Shown: positions 1 through 10,209 of the stretch, piece after piece
Layout: each line of letters opens with the position of its first letter
How positions within the stretch are numbered: position 1 is the stretch's first letter
Source: Amphibalanus amphitrite
Taxonomy: Eukaryota > Arthropoda > Thecostraca > Balanomorpha > Balanidae
Assembly: GCF_019059575.1 (NCBI RefSeq)
Contig: NW_024881839.1
Span: forward strand, 528,501 to 592,500
Length of the DNA: 64,000 bases
Direction of reading: 5' to 3'
Position numbers and translations under genes: made by a program
The notes under the pieces: model-generated
Database searches by the model: none
What the model saw: the letters and a program-made list of their open reading frames with translations, nothing else
Told to the model about the DNA's origin: nothing

Positions 1-2
1 TG

Positions 3-962
3 AACATCTCCTTCCTGGCGCCGGTAGCGGTGCTCGCTGACGACGGGAAGTATGTGGACATTGCGCGAGTGTACCCGCCCGAGGCGTTCCTCAACGGCCA
101 GCCGCTGTCCTGCGTCGTTGAGGACGGCAAGTACCTTCTGGCGGGCAGCGAGCAGAGTCACAATGCGAACGGAGCGCATGATGGACTACGGAGACTCGAC
201 TTCGATGACCTACAGGCCGAAGAGTCGAGGCTGTCGCAGTCTGTGTCGCCATCCGCCGGTCAGTCTTCTACAGCGGCAGTGCATAACGTAAGACAGCGCT
301 GGAGGCGGAGTGCTCAGCCCAGACCGGAGGTTCCAGTAGCCGAGTCCTCGGCACCGAAGGCTGAGCTCCTGTCGGACGATACTGACGCGCTGGTGATCGA
401 CTGTTCCCCGGGCAGTCGCGCCCGCTGTGTTCCCATCACCTGCCGCGCCGTCTCGCTGCTCGAGACCAGCGACCGAGTGACCGTGTCGCTCGAGCTCCGT
501 GTCGAGGTGGCGGCGCTCACCAAGATGGGCGTCCGACGCGCTCTCATCTCCACCGTGGGCGCCGCGCGCATCGCCGACGCGTCTGTGTCGGCGGAGGTGA
601 ACACGCGTCCGGACACGGCGCGCGCCACCACGGAGCTACTGGGCGCGGCGCTGGTGCCGGAGGAGGTGCCCATCTGGATCGTGGTGGTAGCCGTGCTGGG
701 CGCCCTCCTGCTGCTGGCGCTCATCACGCAGGGCCTGGCCATGGCCGGCTTCTTCCGGCGCAGCAGCAAGGAGGCGATGGAGGAGCAGCAGCAGGCGCAG
801 CAGGCGCAGTGGCAGCAGCCGGCGCCGCTGCCGCAGCCTCTTGCCTCCGAACAGGAGGAACAGGAGGCCGCCGAGGACTTTGGGGAGGAGGAGTCGGTCA
901 AAGATGACTTCGGGGACAACATGTTCATCGTGCCCGGCCCACCGGTCGGGAAGGGAGCGTAG
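3..962 (+). CDS. Integrin alpha subunit, C-terminal part (partial at left edge)
   Basis: The frame is open from the left edge and ends at TAG 960-962. Integrin alpha subunits pair with beta subunits at the plasma membrane and link matrix to cytoskeleton. A basic RWRR site (nt 297-308) fits the furin cleavage that splits many alpha subunits into heavy and light chains. Downstream is a cysteine cluster (CSPGSRARCVPITC, about nt 402-443) like the start of other light chains. Then come a hydrophobic helix (about nt 666-745) and GFFRR (nt 747-761), the juxtamembrane signature usually written GFFKR. The tail after it is long (about 66 residues), first glutamine/alanine-rich and then acidic. Most of the protein, including the beta-propeller, lies outside the window, so I cannot say whether it is of PS1, PS2 or another type. 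Family assignment is firm; the subtype is open. Confidence 0.85.
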   Translation, partial: NISFLAPVAVLADDGKYVDIARVYPPEAFLNGQPLSCVVEDGKYLLAGSEQSHNANGAHDGLRRLDFDDLQAEESRLSQSVSPSAGQSSTAAVHNVRQRWRRSAQPRPEVPVAESSAPKAELLSDDTDALVIDCSPGSRARCVPITCRAVSLLETSDRVTVSLELRVEVAALTKMGVRRALISTVGAARIADASVSAEVNTRPDTARATTELLGAALVPEEVPIWIVVVAVLGALLLLALITQGLAMAGFFRRSSKEAMEEQQQAQQAQWQQPAPLPQPLASEQEEQEAAEDFGEEESVKDDFGDNMFIVPGPPVGKGA

Positions 963-2609
963 TGTCGGTGCACGAACAGAGATCGTTAATTGGCTGTGAT
1001 ATTTGGGGCGAGGTTGTCGGTGTCTGCAGCAAATCGACAACACTCTCCCATCTTATGCTTGAAGTCAGAGAGATTGAAACGTGCATCGAGTCGAGGCCAA
1101 AACTTCAATAAGTTATTTGATGGAACGTTTTTGTTGCTATTGATATGTGATGAGAAACATGTCGCGGGAGTTCCTGATCATGTCGCTTTATCTGAGACAT
1201 TCGGGATGCTGTGGAAGCGCCTTAACTTTTTCATGCAGCGCTGCTATTCCGTTTGCTGCAAATGTTTAGTACCGAAACGGGATGATGAGTATTACACCTC
1301 TGTCTGTATGACCAGATCCCAATCCACGTACTTATGCGTATTCGATTTAAGCAAGTGTATTTTATTGAAGAGACCTCATGTGATATTGCTCAAGTGTATT
1401 TTATGCGTGCCCATGTATAATGCATCACTAATTAATTATTGTCCTAGTCCATTGTGTGGCTGAAATACATCCGACGCTTCCCAAAAATAGTTATTTCTAA
1501 TTATTCCAGAGACGATTTCATTTATAGCCATGAATACGTATCCAAACATCACTGCGTATTACCTACAGGCCCATAACCGTAAGGTACAGAAACAAACTTC
1601 AATAGGCCTTTCCAAACCGGCGTCGGTTAACCTCGGCCCATGTAGATCACGGTTTGTGCACTATCTCTGCATTACAATGCACTTACCCGGTGTCCGTTTT
1701 CATCCCTGGTTAGGTCACGGTATGACGGGGTGCTGTGAACTGGCACACGATACCTGATCTCGGGCCGGTGTCGGTGATCACGCGAACTGCGCGTGATGGG
1801 TGAATCAACAATTCAGAGAGGTGCACACCGCTGGAGACTAGAGGATGAGACATTGGCCACTCACTCATAGACAGGGAGATAGGAGAGAGACAAAGGGCGA
1901 GCGAGCAGGAGAAAGAGAGAGGGAGAGGTGTGAACGAGCGAGAGGGGAGCGAGATAGGAAGCATACTTAATTGGCACATAAAAGTGAAGATACGATGATA
2001 CGCCTGTGTCCTTGGCCTCGAGCCCAGAAGACGAGGCGCTGGCGATATGCATTAGAGGCCGGCCGTCTCGCCCCCGCTACATAATGGCACGGGCGCTGTT
2101 TATGTTTCAGACCTTGATTTTACAACAGCGGCTCCAGGAAAGCGGGACTCGAGGGTATGATGTATGCAGGGCCAGGGAATACCAATGAATGGGGCCGTGG
2201 CATTGGCGCCATTTTCGGGCCGTACCTCTACCTGTGTCTTTGAAGGCACCGTGACCGTTTGTATGAGGATGGCTCACTGCTGTGTTCCAAACGTTTATCG
2301 TTTTCTCATTGGCCGGTCACTGTATTGTGCTGCGAAGTTCCGGAGGGTGCATAATAAGCAAGGCCTCTAAAACTACTCAGCGTACAGTGTACACATTTGT
2401 AATTATCTACATTATTCAACTGGTACTTTTTCCAAGACAAGCTATACCCTGTTGCCGATATGGTAATTGCTCCTGACATGCATTCCCGGCTATACGTCGC
2501 AGTGCCGGAATCAAACGTAGCTGACTTCTGGTCGTCCGTTCGGAGCGGAGGAGAGACCACCGCCGCCTTTCACCGGCGTGCGCTGGCACCGAGCCCGGTA
2601 ATACGACTC
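963..2609 (+). other. Non-coding: integrin alpha 3' untranslated region and intergenic DNA
   Basis: After the integrin stop I find no conserved coding frame. No canonical AATAAA follows closely, so the 3' end of the transcript is not placed. A GAGA-rich stretch lies at about 1880-1950. The open frame at 990-1463 has no recognisable domain and is treated as chance. Confidence 0.6.
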
Positions 2610-2968
2610 ACATATACCGGATTTTGTTTGTTTTTTTTTGTTTTGTTGGGTTAGGCCCTTTCGGTCGACAAGACCATTGCAGAGCCGGAAGGATGATAGG
2701 AATTAGGGGGAGACATTGGTCTGGGCAGGCACCCTAGAGAGTCGCCGGGGCTGAGCCCGTCCAAATGGACAGGCCGACCAGCCCCCCAAGCACTCTCTGC
2801 ACCCGGCTACGGGGTGCAGCTCCCTCGGAAGCAGCGGTGCCGCTCCAAGGGAGCAGCCCGCATGAGATAAAGTTGCCTGTCCAGCCCGGAAGGGGGTTGC
2901 GGCGTGGTGGAGAAGGATTTCTGTATCCTGAGGATAGAAGCACGGATAGGTGATGACATATACCGGAT
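2610..2968 (+). mobile_element. Short LINE derivative with both LINE ends, no ORF, and a 13-bp target site duplication
   Basis: The 13-bp direct repeat ACATATACCGGAT lies at 2610-2622 and 2956-2968 and flanks a 333-bp insert. The insert starts T-rich, then shows the same 5' block as the LINE remnant at 49.2 kb (a GGTTAGGCCCTTTCGGTC-like start, the GCCGGAAGGATGATAGGAAT stretch and the TGGTCTGGGC stretch). It ends with the same 3' block (GGAGAAGGATTT, then ATCCTGAGGATAGAA). Everything between, including the reverse transcriptase, is missing. The private duplication implies this short form moved as a unit, presumably using proteins of a full LINE in trans. The 3' part includes a GATAAAGTT stretch matching the LINE 3' untranslated region. 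Confidence 0.75.
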
Positions 2969-4971
2969 CTGATAGGTGCCGTATATACCGGAACCACCAC
3001 AGTCGCCGGCGCGGCCCGGCTGATTTCACCCCATGACCGGGCTGGGGCACGGCCCGTCGGCTGACGCAGTCAGGAACTGCAGCTTTTCCTGAGCTGGGCT
3101 GCCGTTTGCACAGTCAACTGAAATACATTGTGCTATAGATCAGGAAAACGCGGATATTAATTTGTGTCAGTTAGGCATAGTGATAGTGCAGCCATTGCAG
3201 CAACAAAGGTCCGATTGCGTTAAGTTGTGAACCGTTTACACACCGCCCCCAATTATTGTTATCTAAGGCGTTACCTAAGTTGTATTCAATAACAATCGGA
3301 GTAATGTTTTGAACGCAGACCCAGTCCAATACCTAGTTCATAGAGCTTACGTTACCTATCGTGAACAGCAGATGAATAATAAGTATGCTTCTCACGGCTA
3401 ATTTATTTCTCATACGATGGACAGAGCATGCGTGTAGTGCGGCACAGCATCAAATCCTACACTGTTTGCATCGCACTGTGTGGTGGGTATGTGACTCATG
3501 CTGTCAATAATTTGTCGGACGATTCCGTATCAAGCTAAGCTCATTACATAGTATTGATATATGCGCTCCCATGACCATGACATTCCATAGCACTTAGCTG
3601 GCCGTGGCTGTGTTGGTCCTGGCTGTGTTGGGGCCGGCGCGGCGGTCGGTCGGTCGGTGTGACCCTGAAAATGTCAGCTGGCGGCTCCCAGGGAGCTCGG
3701 CGACTGAGCCGGAGCCGAATACCTTCCGTCTGCAGCCGTATCATGCAGTCCCGCCACTGACAATAGCCGGAGATTGACATTCGTCATACGATTTTTGGCC
3801 GAGTGTCCCTCTACAACTAATCCTGGCTGGATGAGCCGAGCGAGATTCTTAACTCCGAACCCCATTGCCTGAGCGGTGCTTCGATGCTCCATCGGGCATC
3901 GATGATCGTTTATGCACATCGAGCAGGCTTTGAATAGATCTTAACATTACGTAGCTTTTCTGCGGCTGGCAATTTTGTATTCCGGAAAATGTTAATTCGG
4001 GATAGTGTTTCCAAGTGGTGTAATCTTTGTGGCCATGCTTCGACCTATCCAGGCTCCAGCTCAGCTGCCGATCATGCTTGGTAAAATTTTCCGCAGCAGC
4101 AAATCCAACGGGTGAATATTCTCGTCAGGTGCAGTGAAGCATGCTCAAGCGTTCAACAAAGACCTGCGGGTTGGCTGGGCGGGGCTGCGGGGGCGGAAAC
4201 TCCTGCACTTTGGAAACTCCCGTCGGCCCGGTGTGATCACGTCTGCTCTCTGCCACAGCGAGCAGCGCCGGGTGGCCGCGAGGTGGCAGGCAAAAATGTG
4301 CCCTGCCCCTGTGCGCACTGTAGGCATATATCGAGCGGCAGTTCTCCGTGCGCTGCTATTGTCGCAGTCGCGCCGCCATTGTCGTGGCCACCCGCGTCAC
4401 GATTGTAGCTCGGGCGCCGGTCACGTCAGCACTGCGCTTTGCACGGTCAATGCGGCCGGATCATAACACGGCACCAATGCAGCGGTCAGCCGCCGTCAGC
4501 GACAGCTCTTAGCGGCGGGATAAGCCGGGGCGAGGACAGACAAAAGGCAACGCGCACAGACGTGATCTCATGTGAGGGGTGGCCTGTAGCGGGTGGCGCA
4601 TAGTGACAGGGGTTGTCGTTGATGACAGTCGCGTGTTGGCCTTTGCGGTTGGTGATGACCTGGCCGTGAGAGTCTCTTTGATAGATAGGTATAGACTGCT
4701 ATAGTTGCTATGCATTTATCTTTCCATTACAGGGTGTCTGTACCATATAAATCATTTTCGTGATTTCCCATATCACTTAACAATTTTTAGTCCACGTAAC
4801 TTTGTTACATATGCAATAATCAATATGCATTTAGATTGCCCACTAAACTCTCGCAATCATCTAACAGCTCGTCCGACTATCTCCTTTCCTCATAAGCATT
4901 TAACGCACTCTGTCGTGTCCATATAGGATATAAGACCGACATTTTACAGACATGTGTAAACACCACCATGC
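2969..4971. other. Non-coding intergenic DNA
   Basis: I see no coding exon. The stretch holds a further partial copy of the ATATACCGGA motif at about 2980, short GGTC tandem runs at about 3645-3660 and otherwise unique-looking sequence. The overlapping small frames on both strands have no recognisable domain. Confidence 0.5.
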
Positions 4972-5560
4972 CTATAGAGCTGCACTGGCGAGAGTGAAAG
5001 TGCGCGCGGAATGCTGCCAATCATTTATGACGTCACCGGTCATCGAGCCCGCTGACCGCTCCGGCCGGCGGGGGTGAGCGGCGCCGGCCAGCCGGCTGCT
5101 GCGACCGCCGGGAGGGACGGACGGTGGCCGTTGGTCGGCCTCTGGACTGATCGGTCGCCGCCGGACCGGGGAAAGTGAAACGGCCACCGCCGTGTGCCGG
5201 CACTGGCCGGACCGCGTCCCACGGCTGCAGCCGCGGCCAACGGCTGCCGAGCGGCGCGCACGGGACGACCGCCAGTGGGATACAATTACCTACACACGGT
5301 GAGAGGCGTGCCTTGACCCAGCGGCGGCGGCCGATCGGACGGACAGGACTCGTGTCCGGGATCCGGGTCCGGGTCGGGTCGGGACGGGGCCGGACGCTCC
5401 CGGCCGGCGAGCACCCGAAAAACGCTCACCGGCGCCGCGGGGGTGGCGGTGCGGCGAGTTGCGAAAGAAGGCTCTGGTGTGGGGGCACGAGCGTTATGGG
5501 CGCTATTCTGCTCGTAACGAAGAGCTTGAGCGGGTGGTACGAAATTTAGCACTGTCTGAC
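4972..5560. promoter_or_regulatory. GC-rich, CpG-dense island with a consensus CRE
   Basis: This block is much richer in G, C and CG dinucleotides than its surroundings. TGACGTCA, a consensus cAMP-response element, is at 5028-5035. A good splice donor context (ACACG then GTGAG) is at about 5294-5302. It could be a promoter with an untranslated first exon, but I cannot tie it to a gene; the nearest downstream gene on this strand is TM9SF2. Role inferred from composition. Confidence 0.35.
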
Positions 5561-6373
5561 TGCAGCCAGGCGAAAACGTTTTCTAACAGATCTCGGGGAC
5601 TCTGATCTACCCACACAATGGGAGGCCCGGTGGGGGCTGAGCCATGATCGCAGGAATTCAAAGAGAAACTGAGGTTTGGAGCACCTGCAGAGGCTCAGTC
5701 GGGAGAGAAGAGAGGACGGTCCCATATCCAGCACCATACTGTGGTGATCACATTTTTTTGATGATTTTCCTCTGAGACGATTCCTTTTAAAAACGGAAAC
5801 GGACTTCGAACATTTCGAACGGGCTTAAATGTATATCGGGGGGGGGGGGAAACTCACCCCTTCTTACTACACTAGGTAGGTACACAGATTAATTGTCATT
5901 CCCCAATGTAGGTATTTATCTATTTATACAATATTTATACATTTTTTATACATTTTTTAATACATTTTTTCCTATTTATACAATGAACGGTGGAAGGCTA
6001 TTGACGTGTTGAACTACAATCGAGCATCACTAAATGCAGAATGTTGTTCGTAGCCCTAACCGAGCATCAGTGCAAACCACGGTACCGGAATAACGTATCC
6101 TGTTTACTGCACGGATATGCCACAAAACCGCTGTTAACGCCATGCCTCGAGCGAGTCACGCGAAAGGCACGCGAGCTTCGGGCACACCTCACTCGGCAAG
6201 CGTCGCATTTCACGGCTTGACAGGAGGTCAACAGAAGGTCAACAGAAGCTCTGCTCACTGCGTCAAGTATTTGAAAAGGCCACGGGGCGGGGCCGGCAGC
6301 CGCGGAAAGCTGTGTCGAATGGCACGCGTCCCAGCGAAATGCGCACTGTTTGATCGTGACCTGGTGTTACCAG

Positions 6374-6625
6374 CACGTGACACGACATTGTGCGACATGT
6401 AACTCGTGACGCACGTGACACGTGATTTTTAGTGCACGAGCCACGTGACCGTCCGTCCGCCTGCCTCAGTATGCGTGAGAATGCGAGCCCGTCTATACTC
6501 GGCCACTTTGTCGGTTCGCACGTTTTGAAAACAACCGTGACTGCTCGGGATTATGTGGAAACAAGCAGGAACGTCTAGTTACTGCCCCGACCGGCTGTGA
6601 CGTCACTCGTGTGTGTGTGACGTCA
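6374..6625. promoter_or_regulatory. Cluster of four CACGTG E-boxes and two CREs
   Basis: CACGTG occurs at 6374-6379, 6412-6417, 6419-6424 and 6442-6447, mostly followed by AC as in bHLH-zipper sites such as those of the MiT/TFE and USF families. TGACGTCA follows at 6598-6605 and 6618-6625, 20 bp apart. The sites are read directly; a promoter or enhancer function is inference, as no transcript start is visible. Confidence 0.45.
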
Positions 6626-7020
6626 TCAGTTGCCGAGAATAGCCGGTGTGGTCGTCGGTCCGGAACCGACGTGGTTGTAATCGGCTGAGTCAAATTCCTT
6701 TCGTGGAACGATTGCAGCAAGGTGTGTTCTGGACGCGAGGTAAACATTGCTTTCCCAGAGAGTCTTCGGCGGGGACGGCCAATCTGTTACAAGATTATCG
6801 AAAGACGGCACAAAAACGAGAAAATGCCGGGAAATGATAAAATCGCTCGGCGGATCGGATCATCAAAGACGGATTGAAGGCTTCCTCCAGCTGGGTTCGC
6901 TTGTACGGGCGGCGTATGACGCCGACGCCAAAAAAGTTTTGTCTATACCTACCTACAATTATGATTTCTCCGAGATGTGTGACCATGTGAGCCGGGGGGC
7001 AGTGATGTTTATAGCTCCAC

Positions 7021-7048
7021 ACCTCCAGCTCTTTACAGAGCTGGAGGT
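7021..7048. repeat. Perfect 12-bp hairpin with TTAC loop
   Basis: Positions 7021-7032 (ACCTCCAGCTCT) are the exact reverse complement of 7037-7048, separated by TTAC. No poly-T run follows and no gene is adjacent. It may be a relic of a small inverted-repeat element or a structured RNA. Confidence 0.5.
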
Positions 7049-8716
7049 ATGGACGTGTTTGACCCAAAGACGTGTTGACAGAGCAGCCCATGGCACGCTA
7101 AGCAGAGCTTGCTGCATAGGCTGTTACCGTTCGATCGGAAAATTATCGGTTAATTATCGGGAAAATTTGGATGTTTACAATTTAGCGTGTCCATCAAGGG
7201 CTGACTCGTTCCACCCAACTCAAGCGACTTATGCTGGCCTTGCAGGTGCTCCCACCAGCGACGGAAGTCACATCGTCAGGAGCTGTATATGACCTCCCAC
7301 AGAAATGAGAACAAGCCGAGCAACCATGCCTCACCTAATAATGTAGGTACCATTAGAATTCATCTCCGTTCCAGTAAGCTATGATCGTTTGATGCTTTCA
7401 CTCGGTTGTTGGAGTTGTATCATCAAGGCGGATGCGACGTTTTTTGCTGACATACTAAGAACATCATATGTGCGAATGGTGAATTTAATCTCCGCATGTT
7501 TGGTCAAAGCACACATGCTGACTAGATGCCGGAAACATTGATCAAGGTCATTCCCAGTCGGACTGCCGACCGAGAGCCTTGGCACATTCTCTGAGACACT
7601 CTGACTGGCGTCACCTGCCGACTCAGAAACACGTTTCCTTGTCCGATTCGTCCTAAGTCTGCACGGCTCGACGCGGAAGATATTAACGATTTTTCGCTGA
7701 CTCTCTTATCGTCAATGACACCTGTGTCCCTCATCTGTTGAAGCTTGAACCGTAATCCATTTGAACTTGCGTACCTTCCTGTACAAAATGGAGCTGATCG
7801 GTTTCCCAGCGAATAATGATAGAGTTTACACTTTACGGGTGAAGACGATGCTTTTGAATTATGTGCTAACTGCTAACAGATGCAGGGTACATGCAGGCCG
7901 GCAACTGAATTTTGTAAATGCACTTAGAATATGACCAGAACGTATACCTCGGATCGGCTCGATTTTCCCTTTGGCCCGCTACTTAACTGGACGAGTGCTG
8001 CCGCGTAGTTTTTACTCTTTAATAGTAAACGTCATTTGTTTGAAGCTGGTCCAAAAATCATTTTTGTATTGAAATCCAGATTTGGACTCTACTTGCAAAA
8101 TAATTTATTGGACTTTAAAAAATAATATATATTAAACCCCGCGAGTTGGTAGAACAAATCTTTTAAACGTCGAGCCGATAGGCGAGACTTTTAAAAGATT
8201 TTTCTACCTACGAGTGATTTAATAATTTTATTCCGTACCGCCGATATCTTCCGGGCGTTTAAAGATAAAAAGTGCATTTTATACAAAAAATATGACATAT
8301 TTCAGACTAGACAAAATGTCTACTATACGTTTAAACATATGCTAATCGTCTAGACGTTTAACAAATCAGTTATTAGGTACACATCTGATAATTTTCTCTT
8401 TTTGCAAGTGAGGCTGTTGTAACCACTGTCTACTCGTACGTGCGGGATAATAACTGTTAAATGCTTACAAAATGCATTTTTAATTCACTCCCCAAGGAAA
8501 GATCCTCGGCCTCGGCAGGTGCAGACTTCCCTTGTCGATCTCGCACCGCCAGTCGATTACAGTAGTTCCGAGATGCATACCTGCCCTGCCTCTCGATAAG
8601 GTCACAGTGGGACCGTGCTCAGTGCTGACTGCTGTTTCCTCGGCTTGGTGGCGACTGGCGGGAGTCCCCGTCCTTACTCAAATATCCGACTGGTTCAGTC
8701 AACAAATTGTGAATGC

Positions 8717-8803
8717 CGCAAAAGTATCTACGCACGGTACGTACCGTGCGTAGACACTTTTGCGCGGTCTGTACTCGCACGAAGGCACGTCCTACAGACC
8801 GCG
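8717..8803. repeat. Two adjoining palindromes (48-nt near-perfect, then 11-bp stem-loop)
   Basis: Positions 8717-8764 form a loopless palindrome centred between 8740 and 8741, with 23 of 24 base pairs; the one mismatch is 8726 with 8755. The second stem overlaps its end: 8763-8773 pairs exactly with 8793-8803 around a 19-nt loop. The pair sits 28 bp left of the TIR element at 8832. Confidence 0.75.
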
Positions 8804-8831
8804 TGCGCCACAGTATCTGGTAATTCCTACA

Positions 8832-9761
8832 TAGGGGAGACCCGGGAGGTATGGGCCCCCTGGAGGTGTGGGCCATCGCAGTTTTGAAGAAGTGTTGCGT
8901 ATTTTTACACATTTGACGGCGTTAACTGGTAGCAGCCATTTCGTTATACATCCCACGTGATTTTCAAAGCCTTCCTCAGTCTTCTTTGGCAATGAGCGGT
9001 GATAAAGCGTTTTTGCCCTCTTCGAGTAAAATACGGTACATACAGAAAATTCGTGATAAATTTGAACCAGGCTCGTTTTATGATGTCAGACCTTCACTAA
9101 TATAAAGTTTAAAGCATGCAAATTAAGACTGGATCGACAATATGAAGCTTTCTTGCAAGATTATGAGCTGAGATGCTACACACATTATGGCGTCCTAACC
9201 GGGAGGTTCGGGCCCCCACCCCCGGTGATCCTAAATGAATAAAAAGATGCTTTCATTGAATGTCCTCGTCAATAAGTTTTATTTTTGTCGCGCAAGGTCG
9301 AAAATTTAACTACAAATTTGATTCGAACAGAAACATATTATTGATCTTATTTCATGGTGCATGATTGTGTTTACCAAAATACATATGGGCCCAAGAGGCC
9401 TCCATGAAGCAAGCTGTTGGCCGCTTATGCGGTTCCTTGGCTCTAAGAGAGATCAAGGTAGATACCAGCTACGAGTATTATTCTTATTGTCGAGAAAAGA
9501 ATATGGAACATGGCACCGGCCCATACCTCCCGGGCCATGGCCCTATACCTCCCGGTGTATTTTGATGGATCGAAAAAGCACATGATTTATTGAAAGTTAT
9601 CTCGAGACAAAATAGTTGATCCCAGATGCCTAATATCAGGCACACGTTGCAGGCGAAAGGCAATTCCACGTACACAGAGTGAAAAACCGAGTCTAGCCAC
9701 AGCCCACTGGAAGAAAATTGCCTTTTCACAAAACCGGCCCATACCTCCCGGGTCTCCCCTA
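8832..9761. mobile_element. TIR element (non-autonomous), 930 bp
   Basis: Positions 8832-8857 and 9736-9761 are exact 26-bp inverted copies beginning TAGGGGAGACCCGGGAGG. Extra partial copies of the CCGGGAGGTAT core lie inside at about 9195 and at about 9520-9560, like subterminal binding sites. No frame inside resembles a transposase. The flanks share only CCTA, so the target duplication is uncertain and no superfamily is assigned. Confidence 0.65.
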
Positions 9762-10209
9762 CCTATCAGGTAGGTATGCACTATGGCTGACGGCAGTCAT
9801 GCATAATGCAGATCTCTGACGCCACTGTAGTGTTAGGAACCGTGGGAGTTTTTTACGGTGAAATATGGTGCTGGCGTCGTGAGTTAGGCTTAAGATGGAT
9901 AAATTCGATTATTCTTGTGAATAAAGGCATTGGTAATGTATTTGAATGACCTGTAAAGATTGAAGGGAAAATGGTAAAAGAAACGTGGCGATTTGGTAGC
10001 ATTTGGTATCGTTACTTTCAGCTGATTGTAAACATACGCAAGCGAAGGCGGCGAGTTCCGGCGCGTTCCTGTGGCCCCGGGTGGCCTCTCCCGTGAAAAT
10101 AAAAATTTAAACAGGGGGTGAGGGGTTATTCGGCTTGCTTTTCTTGTGCGTTACTGAATAATAATCGTTTGTCATACCCTTGGCTAGGGTACCAAGCTTT
10201 CGTTGCAAG
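9762..10209 (+). other. Upstream region of the TM9SF2 gene
   Basis: This 448-bp stretch separates the TIR element from the TM9SF2 start codon and should hold the 5' untranslated region and the proximal promoter, unless an earlier untranslated exon exists. I see no clear TATA box and no convincing splice acceptor before the ATG. Confidence 0.4.

Noticed and set aside
990-1463. 157-codon open frame after the integrin gene
   Set aside because: No domain, cysteine pattern or splice context that I recognise; composition is like the surrounding non-coding DNA.
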